From positions 1-27,312 of IMG/VR virus record IMGVR_UViG_3300046512_000280: DNA of 27,312 bases. One strand, given 5' to 3'. The first letter of the stretch is position 1, and every line of letters starts with the position of its first letter. The position numbers and the translations under genes are program-made. Source of the stretch: a virus. Shown piece after piece: positions 7,856 through 15,257 of the stretch. A model generated the notes under the pieces. The model was not told the DNA's origin and made no database searches. It was given only the letters and a program-made list of their open reading frames with translations.

Positions 7856-8650
7856 TTAGAACAATCCTCCTAACGCTGCCGGCTCCCAATTCATGATCAC
7901 CAGTTCGCCACTCACCTCGGCTTTGCCCTGCCGCTGATTGGTATTGCAATAGCGGATGTCCAGCGTTTCAAAGTGCAAGCCCTCGAATACTCGCCGAATG
8001 TCCGGGTGATCGTTGATGCTCACCATCACCCTGCCCTTGCAACGCCGCATGAAGTCGGCCATCCGCTCGTAGTTCTCGAACGGAAAGTCCACACCATAGC
8101 CGGCGGTCTGCCAGTAAGGCGGGTCCATGTAGTGGAAGGTATGCGACCGATCGTAGCGCTCGGCACATTCGAGCCATGGCAGGTTCTCGACATAGGTGCC
8201 GGACAAACGCTGCCAGGCAGCCGAAAGGTTTTCCTCGATCCGCAGCAGGTTGATGGCCGGGCCGGTGGTCGCGGTACCGAAGGTCTGCCCTGTGATCTTG
8301 CCGGCAAAGGCATGGTGCTGCAGGTAGAAAAATCGCGCGGCGCGCTGGATGTCGGTAAGGGTTTCGGGGCGGGTCATCTTCTGCCACTCGAACACCTGGC
8401 GGGAGCTCAGCGCCCATTTGAATTGGCGCACGAACTCTTCGAGGTGGTTCTGCACAACGCGGTACAGCGTTACCAAGTCGCCGTTGATGTCGTTGAGGAC
8501 TTCAACGGGTGCAGCCTGGGGCCGCATGAAGTAGAGCGCGGCACCGCCGGCAAAGACTTCGACGTAGCATTCGTGAGGCGGAAAAAGCGGGATGAGGCGG
8601 TCGGCCAGGCGGCGTTTGCCGCCCATCCAAGGGATGATGGGTGTAGACAT
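7856..8650 (-). CDS. dam: DNA adenine methylase, D12 class
   Basis: 264 residues from ATG 8650; an upstream TTG would leave no room for a ribosome site. N-terminal IPWMGGKRRL and VEVFAGGAAL are the SAM-binding parts, NDINGDLVTLYRV follows, and DPPYW is the catalytic motif IV; IND with HPDIRRVF closes the fold. This is the Dam/DpnM (D12) family, alpha-class N6-adenine methylation, commonly phage-encoded and used to evade host restriction. A LexA box lies 18 bp upstream, so transcription is probably induced by DNA damage. No restriction endonuclease neighbour is present, which marks it as an orphan methylase. Confidence 0.9.
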   Translation of the reverse strand: MSTPIIPWMGGKRRLADRLIPLFPPHECYVEVFAGGAALYFMRPQAAPVEVLNDINGDLVTLYRVVQNHLEEFVRQFKWALSSRQVFEWQKMTRPETLTDIQRAARFFYLQHHAFAGKITGQTFGTATTGPAINLLRIEENLSAAWQRLSGTYVENLPWLECAERYDRSHTFHYMDPPYWQTAGYGVDFPFENYERMADFMRRCKGRVMVSINDHPDIRRVFEGLHFETLDIRYCNTNQRQGKAEVSGELVIMNWEPAALGGLF

Positions 8651-8667
8651 AAATAGCAAGACCTTTA

Positions 8668-8683
8668 CTGTATGGATAAACAG
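8668..8683. promoter_or_regulatory. LexA (SOS) box 1
   Basis: CTGTATGGATAAACAG fits CTGT-N8-ACAG. It lies 18 bp before the adenine methylase on the minus strand and just before a candidate small RNA on the plus strand, so it could control either or both. Confidence 0.75.
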
Positions 8684-8806
8684 GTGCTAGGCTCGCCGCG
8701 CTTCGTGCACGGAGTAAGAGCCTTGGCTGGACTTGCAGGGACAATCTGCAGGGATGGCGGCCGAGATGGGTGTTGACGCACCCAGCTCGGTCGCTCTTTT
8801 TTCTTT
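8684..8806 (+). ncRNA. Candidate SOS-controlled small RNA
   Basis: This stretch has no credible gene but ends in a strong plus-strand intrinsic terminator with nothing upstream to terminate except a transcript starting near LexA box 1. It can fold into a hairpin AGGCTC/GAGCCT (8689-8694 with 8718-8723), a small TGCAG/CTGCA hairpin (8734-8738 with 8746-8750) and the terminator. The promoter is weak by eye (TTTACT near 8664 and TAGGCT near 8688). The exact 5' end is unknown. Confidence 0.45.
8757..8806 (+). terminator. Strong rho-independent terminator
   Basis: Stem GCGGCCGAG/CTCGGTCGC plus TGGGTG/CACCCA with one A-G mismatch, loop TTGACG, followed by TCTTTTTTCTTT. The T-run lies on the plus-strand side only. 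Confidence 0.8.
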
Positions 8807-8881
8807 AGTGTTGAGGCTACGAAACCGGAACGGCCCAGCAGTTCGTCAGCTTCATCTCGCCTAATCGTCACGCCTCAATTA

Positions 8882-8897
8882 CTGTATATAAAAACAG
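8882..8897. promoter_or_regulatory. LexA (SOS) box 2
   Basis: CTGTATATAAAAACAG matches CTGT-N8-ACAG with an AT-rich centre, 12 bp before ATG 8910. It overlaps a TATAAA-like -10 element, the usual layout of an SOS promoter. Confidence 0.85.
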
Positions 8898-8909
8898 TTA
8901 TCGCAAGGT

Positions 8910-9251
8910 ATGACTGTGGACCCGTACGAAACCGAAGACACCTCAGACTGGCTCGGCTGCCCGACTCCGCTCGAAACCTGCCAGCATCAACTCCGGATGT
9001 ATGAGAACGAGTTTGCGGAACTGACTCTGCAGCTACGCCAAGCTCGGGAGAAAATCTTCAAGCTAGTCGAGATGCACGCCGAAGCTGCCAATGAACGCGA
9101 TACGCTTCGCTCTCAGTTGACCACCGCCAAAGCTGACGTCGCAGAAGCGAAAGGGCTCGCGACTGAGATCGAGACACGGAGCAACTGGCAGTTGATGGCC
9201 AAGGACAAGCACATCAGCGAGCTCACCGCGAAGTTGCGCACCTACACCTGA
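8910..9251 (+). CDS. SOS-controlled coiled-coil protein, unknown function
   Basis: 113 residues starting MTVDPYETEDTSDWLGCPTP. From about residue 25 on it is one long heptad-like helix (MYENEFAELTLQLRQAREK onward), so a coiled coil. No signal peptide or membrane segment. GCAAGG lies just before ATG 8910. It is the only plus-strand gene within the minus-strand lysis/methylase block and has its own LexA box, so it should be made directly on DNA damage independently of phage late transcription. A role in induction timing or lysis is possible but unproven. Confidence 0.75.
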   Translation: MTVDPYETEDTSDWLGCPTPLETCQHQLRMYENEFAELTLQLRQAREKIFKLVEMHAEAANERDTLRSQLTTAKADVAEAKGLATEIETRSNWQLMAKDKHISELTAKLRTYT

Positions 9252-9269
9252 AATTCTCGGCCCCTTGGG

Positions 9270-9803
9270 TTACCTAGCAACAGGAAAATCCGACACCAGT
9301 GCTCGCACATAGGCCTGACAGGCTGACAAGGCAATCAGTCCTTGGTCGCCGTCGTCGGTGATGCCGATAATTCGTTGAGCATGCGCTGGGTTAAGTTGGG
9401 CACGCGCTCCTCCATGAACCACGCCGCCGGCGCCGGTACCGGCTGGCACTGAGCAGCCACTGGCTGAATCCGGGGCGTCGAGGAGGACTGACAGCCGCAG
9501 ATCAGCAGTGGCAAGGCGATCGCGCAGGCGAGCCTGTTTCGTTTGAGCATCGCTCAGTTCCTTGTAATGAGTTTGGTCACTGACCGACAGCCGCTGCTCG
9601 AGGACGAGACGTTTATCCTGCTCGGTCCGTTGCGCGGTGGCGGCGGCATTGCTGAGGGTGTTCAGGTCAGACTGGTGCAGCCCGTCCTGTTCGGCCAACC
9701 TCTTACCGTAACGCCAGTCCTGAACCTTCCAGATGCCAACCGCAGTGGACAGCATCAGCAGCAGAACGCCGGCCAGTGCGACTTTCAGTGCACCAGGACT
9801 CAT
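9270..9803 (-). CDS. Rz: Rz-like inner-membrane spanin
   Basis: 177 residues from ATG 9803. The start overlaps the endolysin stop as ATGA, which suggests translational coupling. The N-terminus has one membrane segment (VALAGVLLLMLSTAVGI) followed by a long periplasmic coiled-coil-like region rich in Gln, Arg and Ala, the shape of Rz i-spanins. With Rz1 it bridges inner and outer membranes and fuses them as the last lysis step. The C-terminal 60 residues share DNA with Rz1. Confidence 0.85.
   Translation of the reverse strand: MSPGALKVALAGVLLLMLSTAVGIWKVQDWRYGKRLAEQDGLHQSDLNTLSNAAATAQRTEQDKRLVLEQRLSVSDQTHYKELSDAQTKQARLRDRLATADLRLSVLLDAPDSASGCSVPAGTGAGGVVHGGARAQLNPAHAQRIIGITDDGDQGLIALSACQAYVRALVSDFPVAR
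9335..9550 (-). CDS. Rz1: Rz1-like outer-membrane lipoprotein spanin, nested in Rz
   Basis: 71 residues in another frame wholly inside Rz. MLKRNRLACAIALPLLICGC is a lipoprotein signal peptide with the lipobox ending ICG-C; the mature part is Pro-rich (QPVPAPAAW). Proline content, lipobox and embedding in Rz are the hallmarks of lambda-type Rz1. It pairs with the Rz product at the outer membrane. Confidence 0.88.
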   Translation of the reverse strand: MLKRNRLACAIALPLLICGCQSSSTPRIQPVAAQCQPVPAPAAWFMEERVPNLTQRMLNELSASPTTATKD

Positions 9804-10225
9804 GGGACGTCCTTGAAGAAAATGTGATGGCCGAGCCTCAGCGTCTCCTTGGCGCCTTTGACCCAACCCGGCGGCTTGGGCATGGTGGTCGCGTAGTAGT
9901 GGGTCGCCCCACCGGTGGGATCTGGTACCTTGCCATCGATCACCTGGTCAGCGGCAATCCGTGCCTGCGCGAGCTCCCGGAACGAAATCTGCTTGGCGCC
10001 ACTCAGGTAGGCGAAGTTCGGGTCGTTCCTGTTCCAGCAACTGAACTGGTAGGGCTTCTGGCACACGCCGGCATAACCCTCCCCCCACCACGACTTGTCC
10101 TTGCCGTCGTTTACGCGGTTGCGGATGGTACAGGCCACGGCGATCTGGCCGGCCAGGGATTCACCGCGGGCCTCGCCCCACAGCGTGCGGGCGAGAATGT
10201 CGCGGTCTTTATCGGATACGGTCAT
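9800..10225 (-). CDS. Endolysin, SleB-type cell-wall hydrolase
   Basis: 141 residues from ATG 10225 (GGAG 6 nt upstream). LARTLWGEARGE, followed by VACTIRNRVN and then GYAGVCQKPYQFSCWN, are the signature of the Hydrolase_2/SleB family, lytic enzymes that cut the glycan strands of peptidoglycan; the Glu of WGEARGE is the likely catalytic acid. There is no signal peptide, so it should need the holin to cross the membrane. It lies directly after two minus-strand terminators, which separate it from the tailspike gene, and overlaps Rz by 4 bp. Confidence 0.9.
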   Translation of the reverse strand: MTVSDKDRDILARTLWGEARGESLAGQIAVACTIRNRVNDGKDKSWWGEGYAGVCQKPYQFSCWNRNDPNFAYLSGAKQISFRELAQARIAADQVIDGKVPDPTGGATHYYATTMPKPPGWVKGAKETLRLGHHIFFKDVP

Positions 10226-10241
10226 CACTTTCTCCAGGCAT

Positions 10242-10265
10242 AAAAAAACCCGCTCGCAGGCGGGT
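10242..10265 (-). terminator. Intrinsic terminator before the endolysin
   Basis: Minus strand reads ACCCGCCTGCGAGCGGGT followed by seven T. Stem CCCGC/GCGGG with a 6-nt loop. It ends about 17 nt before the endolysin start. Confidence 0.7.
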
Positions 10266-10282
10266 CTTCAAATTTCAGGCAC

Positions 10283-10304
10283 AAAAAAACCGCTCAAGGC
10301 GGCT
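10283..10304 (-). terminator. Second, weaker terminator
   Basis: Minus strand AGCCGCCTTGAGCGGTT plus a T-run. The stem is CCGC/GCGG extended by a G-T and an A-T pair. It lies 53 bp past the tailspike stop, in tandem with the next one. Confidence 0.55.
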
Positions 10305-10356
10305 ACTTATCTGGGCACCATTTAACAATGTACTTCTCGTGCGTCGCTGGCCGCCA

Positions 10357-12018
10357 TTATCCCTGGTAGTCGTTCGGCGAAATATCGACTTGGCAATCGT
10401 CCATATTCAGTGGCCCCGCCGCGTTGTGTCGGATGCGCAATCGCCAGTACTGCCCCGGGGATCCGGACACCTTGAACACGCATTTTATACGGTCCTTATC
10501 CGGGTTGACGCCCTTCGGCTCACCTTCACCGTCGACGTAGGCGCCACCTTCGTTGACCAGTTCAAGGGCGATATACTTCGCCGCGCCATCCACTGCCATG
10601 ACCACGGACACGCTGATAGTCATTTTGGTGCAGCCGTTCGGCATAACCAGTCGCTCGGGGTTGGTCAGCGAGAACGCCCCCACGTTGTCGTCTACGATCG
10701 TAGCGAATGAAACAATGTTAGTTACCACTGCCAGACCTGTAGCCATAGACTGGTTGGTCTTGCGGATCTTGGTCGAACGCCCGCGCAAGGAATACGGCTG
10801 TAGCGATGCCGGAATGATCTGGCGTTGCGGCGAGTAGGCGTTCAGGTCGTGGTTCACGTTGTCGATGAGTATCTTGAAGTATTCGTAGGCCTTTCTCCCG
10901 GTCGCTGCCTCAAACGCCGCCATGTAAGCCGGAATGTTGGTAGACGACAGGTTGGCGATGATTGGCCCCGACACTGGACCGGTGCAGTCCCGCATCACAA
11001 AGCGGTTGGGGATATGGCCTTGGATGGCCAGCACACACGAATCCGGTAGACCATCAGGCCCGGAGAACAGGAAGCACTGGAGCAGTTGGACTTCCGTACT
11101 GTTCCAAGGGAACTGGGTATTCGGTGCGCCGATATGAGCAACGATTTGCATGCCGCCGCTTTCGCCGCCGAAACGGGTGTGCGAGGCGGTGAAGCTGCCG
11201 TAGTTATCAACCCAACGGACATTGGGCACCCGGTCAACGCCTACGATGCCCATGTTGGGGATCATGAACGTATCTTTGATGTGCAAGCGCGTCAGAGCGT
11301 TAGGGTCGCTGGGGGACGTGCCCTTGTTGATGATAGCCGCCGTCGAAGGCGCCATGTTGGACTTGTCCTGCTGAATCCAACTCTGGCTGATGGTCATGTG
11401 GTCGCAAGCGTTGTTGATCGCTTGCTTGCACTTGAGAATGCGCACCTTGTGAAGGTTGCACTCGGTAGACAGGTGGGACCATGCATTGCCCAAGGCATCT
11501 GTGCCCGTGGCGAAGGTGTTAATCGCGAAACCGTCGGCCAGCATGATGTCGCAATTTTTGATCTCGACCATGGACGAGTTAATGTTGTTATTGCTGAAGT
11601 TGATCAGGTTGCGCCCGCCGGCCAGGTTGAAGCCCTGGATCTGCCACAGATAGGCCACGCCGCTGAAGATGTCCTTGGTCACGCCGCCGTTCTGCGCGAT
11701 CAGGCATTCTTCGCCTTCGAGGTTCGCATAAGACGGAAGCACCAGCGTGTCACTGATGGCGTAGTCACCAGACCTAACAATTACCCGCGGCGTAGTGCCG
11801 GAATAACTGGCAGACAGGCCGCCAATGGAGATCATGCGATAAGTCGTTTTGTTGCCGATATCGCTAAGCATGTTCTGGAACTGCACGGTGTCGTCCAGAC
11901 CGCCAGCCACGTAGTCGCCCAGTTCAATTTCGCGCTGAACCTTGCTAGCGAGACTGCGCACAACTGTGTTGACGCCCGGTGCCTTGATCGAAACATTCTC
12001 AGCGCCTAATGCACTCAT
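10357..12018 (-). CDS. Phage tailspike with right-handed beta-helix
   Basis: 553 residues. An N-terminal part of about 60 residues (MSALGAENVSIKAPGVNTVV onward) looks like a particle-attachment region; residues about 70-390 have the short repeated strand pattern (RVIVRSGDYAISDTLVLPSY, then further strand repeats) of pectate-lyase-like beta-helix tailspikes, and the C-terminus is a beta-rich domain. Such proteins bind and often cut surface polysaccharide of the host. Its ATG overlaps the stop of the truncated terminase (TGATG). No other tail gene remains nearby, so the particle it once decorated is missing from this element. Confidence 0.75.
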   Translation of the reverse strand: MSALGAENVSIKAPGVNTVVRSLASKVQREIELGDYVAGGLDDTVQFQNMLSDIGNKTTYRMISIGGLSASYSGTTPRVIVRSGDYAISDTLVLPSYANLEGEECLIAQNGGVTKDIFSGVAYLWQIQGFNLAGGRNLINFSNNNINSSMVEIKNCDIMLADGFAINTFATGTDALGNAWSHLSTECNLHKVRILKCKQAINNACDHMTISQSWIQQDKSNMAPSTAAIINKGTSPSDPNALTRLHIKDTFMIPNMGIVGVDRVPNVRWVDNYGSFTASHTRFGGESGGMQIVAHIGAPNTQFPWNSTEVQLLQCFLFSGPDGLPDSCVLAIQGHIPNRFVMRDCTGPVSGPIIANLSSTNIPAYMAAFEAATGRKAYEYFKILIDNVNHDLNAYSPQRQIIPASLQPYSLRGRSTKIRKTNQSMATGLAVVTNIVSFATIVDDNVGAFSLTNPERLVMPNGCTKMTISVSVVMAVDGAAKYIALELVNEGGAYVDGEGEPKGVNPDKDRIKCVFKVSGSPGQYWRLRIRHNAAGPLNMDDCQVDISPNDYQG

Positions 12019-13106
12019 CAGAACTTGGCGAAGTGAGATGTCAAGCTGGTGCCCGGCAGGCAGGCGTAGAGCTCGTTCAGCTCAATGAAGCCGGCACGAC
12101 CGGCAAAGGGTTTCGTCGGTACCCAGCCGCAATTCGGATCACCTGCATCAATCGCGTTGAACACCGTGTTGCGGATGTTCTCCTTGCGCTGGTAGTCGTC
12201 CCAGATTTCCCCGCAGTGCGGGCAGGCATAGCCCGCTGTCGCCGGATCCGCACGCCCGTAGATTTCATGGGGCTGGCCTTCCTCCTCGATGTCGAGCCAC
12301 TTGATGTGCGCGAAGTCCAGCACATGAGCCTGACCGCAGGTGTGGCAGAAGATCGGCAACACCCGGCAATCGGTCTGGGCCAAGCGCGCCTCAGTCTTGC
12401 TCGCGCCCTTGATCGCAGGCGTACCACCGACCAGCATTTTCGAGCCGGGGTAACGTTTGCCACGTTCCTCGAGCAGGGCGATCGCATCGCCCTGCCCCTT
12501 CACGTCGTCGCTGGTATCGTCCGGTTCCTCGACCACCGACAGACCCACCGATGACGTCGACTTCACGTTACCGGGGGAGTTCGAGGCGACCAGCTTGAGG
12601 AAGCCGCCCGGGAAACTCTTATGGTCCCAGCGATTGCCGGAGGACCGGCTGGTGTCCACCGGCATCAACCGGTTGACCTCACTGTTCGCCATCACGCCGT
12701 GCTTGAGCTTCTCGTCATGGAAGTTCTTGCCGTCCTTTTCCTTGGCAAACAGGATCATGATCGGTCGGGGCAGGAACTGGACAAACTTGAACAGGTACCC
12801 GATCAGGAACCAGGTCCAGCCGATCTGCGCGGCTTTCATCAGGTCCACTTCGCTGACGCGCGGATCATCCAGCGCCGCGGCAACGCCGAGAAAGTACGGC
12901 GTGTAGTGGAAGTCGTACAGGCCGTGCAGCACACCACTTTCAGCGGGCAAATAAAACTCAGTGCTCAGGTACTCCGCTGTTGGCACATCACGCGGCGGGT
13001 TGAACTTCCCCGCCGCTGCCAACAAGCTCCGCGCCAAGTTTTCGCGCGTAGCCTGCAATTCGCTCGGTTGTAGGTCCAGCAACTTTGGCCACCACAGATC
13101 GATCAA
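12018..13106 (-). CDS. Terminase large subunit, truncated, fused to a foreign tail
   Basis: At most 362 residues from TTG 13106; the true start may be further in, since this frame overlaps the small subunit by 119 bp. GpA-type ATPase features are seen: MKAAQIGWTW (adapted Walker A), GLSVVEEPDD (Walker B) and LVGGTPAIKG (coupling), then two Cys pairs (CHTCG, CPHCG). GpA proteins are usually 550-700 residues; the C-terminal nuclease half is missing. After NELYA the sequence switches to CLPGTSLTSHFAKF and stops, overlapping the tailspike ATG. This looks like an in-frame deletion joining the terminase to the last codons of the gene that once preceded the tailspike. It could still bind ATP but should not cut DNA. 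Confidence 0.8.
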   Translation of the reverse strand: MIDLWWPKLLDLQPSELQATRENLARSLLAAAGKFNPPRDVPTAEYLSTEFYLPAESGVLHGLYDFHYTPYFLGVAAALDDPRVSEVDLMKAAQIGWTWFLIGYLFKFVQFLPRPIMILFAKEKDGKNFHDEKLKHGVMANSEVNRLMPVDTSRSSGNRWDHKSFPGGFLKLVASNSPGNVKSTSSVGLSVVEEPDDTSDDVKGQGDAIALLEERGKRYPGSKMLVGGTPAIKGASKTEARLAQTDCRVLPIFCHTCGQAHVLDFAHIKWLDIEEEGQPHEIYGRADPATAGYACPHCGEIWDDYQRKENIRNTVFNAIDAGDPNCGWVPTKPFAGRAGFIELNELYACLPGTSLTSHFAKF

Positions 13107-13485
13107 CCGTGAGTTTCTGCACGTTCTCGATTTCCTGAATTAATCGTTCAACGCCGCCCAGGTATTCCCGGTTGGCAAAAGCCGACCAGTCGGACAGCAC
13201 TCGCTCCGCTTCCATGCTGGGGATCAGCGACCGCAATTTCTCGTGATACAGCAGACGCCCGTTGGCTGCCTTGACCCTCCCTTCGTCAATCCGTACGGCG
13301 TTGAGTTCTTCCAACTGACTCCCCCCACGCCCCGCTGCCTTGTTGCGCAGGTCGCGAATGTACGCGGTCCGGATCTCGTCCAGGCTGGCCGTCTGCCAAT
13401 CACTGATGGCCAACCCCTTCAACACATCGCGGGCATTGCGCTCGCTCATGTCCAGGTGATCGGCTATCTCGCGCTGTGTGGGCAT
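12988..13485 (-). CDS. Terminase small subunit, Nu1-like
   Basis: 165 residues from ATG 13485 (GGAG 6 nt upstream). The N-terminus TQREIADHLDMSERNARDVL is a winged helix-turn-helix of the phage Nu1 type, used to recognise the packaging site; a helical middle (LNAVRIDEGRVKAANGRLLY) and oligomerisation region follow. Position directly before the large subunit agrees. It appears intact, which contrasts with the broken large subunit. Confidence 0.8.
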   Translation of the reverse strand: MPTQREIADHLDMSERNARDVLKGLAISDWQTASLDEIRTAYIRDLRNKAAGRGGSQLEELNAVRIDEGRVKAANGRLLYHEKLRSLIPSMEAERVLSDWSAFANREYLGGVERLIQEIENVQKLTVDRSVVAKVAGPTTERIAGYARKLGAELVGSGGEVQPAA

Positions 13486-13664
13486 GGTCATCTCCAAGGA
13501 ATGGACAGGAAGCGGAACCCCCTATGTCGGGTTGAATCTGCAAAAAGATCGGGGTTCGAATTACCCCATTCTCGTGATCGTCCGGAAGGACCCATTGATC
13601 GTGGCAACATGGCCCTACCCCATGCCCAAACCACCCCAACAGCGGGCGAAACCCAGGCCGGCCG

Positions 13665-14396
13665 TCATCCCCGGCCCATCTCGCGAGCCAATGCCCGTCG
13701 AAACAGCGGTTCGAACTCGGCAGCCGCCACGCGATTGGCCACACCGTAGAAGTCAAAGCGGCGCCGGTAGGTCGGACGCTTGACGAAGATCAGGATGGGC
13801 CGCGCCCCACTGCCGACGCGCTGCCAGATGCCAAGCGGGGCTGTGCCATTGCCTGGGCGTCCAACGAAGTAGTCAGGGGCATTGCGATTGCGCCGTTTAC
13901 TGCGCGCCGTGCGGTTGGCCATGAAGCCCGATACACGCTCGGCGGCGCCAAGGGCAGACAGTATCTGCACGATCTGTCCGCGGCTGATGTTGCCGTTGCC
14001 ATCCATTCGAGCGCGCCGACCTGGTACCGCGTACATGTCGGCAGGCATCAGGCCGTAGTGGATCAGCGCCTTTTCGAACCGCTTGTGCGGACGATTGCCG
14101 CCATCCATATGTACCGGCAGGTATTTCGAGGCCGCAACGCCCGAGCTGGCTTCATCCTTGACCCACACCCGGGCGAACAACCGGGTGGCGGTGGCACTAC
14201 GCTTATAGATCGAGTTCAAGGTCCAGCGGGTGGGACGATCAAACACGCGGGCCAGCTCGGCCTTCTCGGCCAACTGCACACGTTCCGCGGTGAACGTCAG
14301 TGCCTTCGCCGCCGCCGTTGGCACCTTGTTGCGAGCCAGCCCACGTACCTCGCGCACGATTTTGTCGATGTTGTCTCGCATCTCAAGCCGCATCAT
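13665..14396 (-). CDS. Phage protein, possibly minor tail protein gpZ-like
   Basis: 243 residues. The N-terminal part (NIDKIVREVRGLARNKVPTA, then AKALTFTAERVQ) resembles the start of lambda gpZ-like minor tail proteins, and the whole is basic and Arg-rich. ATG 14396 overlaps the holin stop as ATGA. It lies between holin and small terminase, an unusual place for a tail gene, so the tail role is tentative and it may instead be a conserved late protein of unknown role. Confidence 0.6.
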   Translation of the reverse strand: MMRLEMRDNIDKIVREVRGLARNKVPTAAAKALTFTAERVQLAEKAELARVFDRPTRWTLNSIYKRSATATRLFARVWVKDEASSGVAASKYLPVHMDGGNRPHKRFEKALIHYGLMPADMYAVPGRRARMDGNGNISRGQIVQILSALGAAERVSGFMANRTARSKRRNRNAPDYFVGRPGNGTAPLGIWQRVGSGARPILIFVKRPTYRRRFDFYGVANRVAAAEFEPLFRRALAREMGRG

Positions 14397-14740
14397 TGCC
14401 CTGGTTCACCACCGGTGGCCGACGACTCACTGACGCCGAGACGCTTGGCTGCCCAACGCTCGTACAGACCGATGGCAACATCGGCCCCTGCCATCGCGGT
14501 CAGGCAACCCAGGCTGCCCGCTGTCCAGATCGTCATACCGGCGCCAATCATCAGCATCATCGCCGACACGCCGCAGACGATGCAGGCACCGGAGCGCAGC
14601 GCCAGGCGCCGCAACAACACCCAGCCCCGGGCTCCGTCTTTATCGGCTCGCCACATCTCGCCCGATACGCCGCCGACCAAGGCCAGGACGATCACTAACC
14701 AGATTGGCATCTCTGCCAGCGCTTGCTGCTCGTTCGTCAT
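14393..14740 (-). CDS. Phage holin, LydA/superfamily III-like
   Basis: 115 residues from ATG 14740 (GGAG 7 nt upstream). Three hydrophobic segments are visible: PIWLVIVLALVGGVSGEMW, the stretch around SGACIVCGVSAMMLMIGAGM, and IWTAGSLGCLTAMAGADVAI; the C-terminus is polar. GGVSGEMWRADKDGARGW is what I recall of LydA-type holins in Pseudomonas phages. It would form membrane lesions that release the endolysin. It is the first gene of the late block, behind the presumed Q-controlled terminator. Confidence 0.8.
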   Translation of the reverse strand: MTNEQQALAEMPIWLVIVLALVGGVSGEMWRADKDGARGWVLLRRLALRSGACIVCGVSAMMLMIGAGMTIWTAGSLGCLTAMAGADVAIGLYERWAAKRLGVSESSATGGEPGQ

Positions 14741-14759
14741 CGCCCTACTCCATAAACGC

Positions 14760-14785
14760 AAAAACCCGGCGCAATGGCCGGGTTT
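14760..14785 (-). terminator. Terminator upstream of the late genes (possible tR')
   Basis: AAACCCGGC/GCCGGGTTT hairpin with a run of five T on the minus strand, 20 bp before the holin start. In lambda-like phages a terminator between the late promoter and the first late gene is what Q overcomes; a Q-like gene lies just upstream. Confidence 0.75.
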
Positions 14786-14836
14786 GGTGTGTGGTGCCTG
14801 CCGCTCTCTGCGGTCGCACCTATCGAAGATGGGTAC

Positions 14837-14865
14837 TTTTTACAGGTGGATTCTCATGGCAGCAA
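14837..14865 (-). promoter_or_regulatory. Possible late promoter PR'
   Basis: On the minus strand TTGCTG (14865-14860) and TAAAAA (14842-14837) are spaced by 17 bp, about 50 bp before the terminator. A fair but not strong sigma-70 match. Confidence 0.35.
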
Positions 14866-14955
14866 CCCCTCTTTAATGCCACCCGGTGAATGTCTGGGCT
14901 ACGCCTAGGCAATGTCGGTGAATATCTTTATTTCGGCTTTCAGCGCCTCTGGCGC

Positions 14956-15232
14956 TGTCCTACCTGTCCCACTATTCAGAATCGAAGTAGGACAGCTGAA
15001 GCCCTTTAAATTCGTGACTCTGCCCTACTGTCCTACCTTTTTTACCTTTCTCTCGTGTATAGAGAAAAAACTAAAAACACGCGTGCGCGCCATAGGCGCG
15101 AACACATGCCCACTACGCACATGTGTGCATGACGTGGGTGAAGGTAGGACGGTAGGACACCCCAGCAACGACGCGGCCTGCAACTGTCCTACTAACCTAA
15201 ATGGCAGTAGGACAAGGCCGGACAGTAGGACA
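14956..15232. repeat. GTAGGACA repeat array, candidate replication origin
   Basis: The octamer GTAGGACA, or its complement TGTCCTAC, occurs exactly at 14956, 14987, 15029, 15152, 15185, 15207 and 15225, with one-mismatch copies at 14965, 15021 and 15144. Copies form two clusters around an AT-rich stretch (15036-15080) that holds a TTTCTCT/AGAGAAA hairpin (15047-15067), the palindrome CGCGCCATAGGCGCG and further inverted repeats. Clustered short repeats flanking an easily melted segment, next to a primase-helicase gene, suggest iterons bound by the initiator. It also fills the 500-bp gap between holin and Q-like gene, where no gene is visible. Confidence 0.65.
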
Positions 15233-15257
15233 GAGACAGACGGAGTGACGCCGGACG

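Noticed and set aside
11086-12009. A 307-residue frame on the plus strand
   Set aside because: It lies wholly antisense to the tailspike gene and shows no domain or ribosome site; the GC-rich opposite strand explains the open frame.
14956-15232. CRISPR array
   Set aside because: The repeats are 8 bp, occur in both orientations and have irregular spacing; no cas genes are present.
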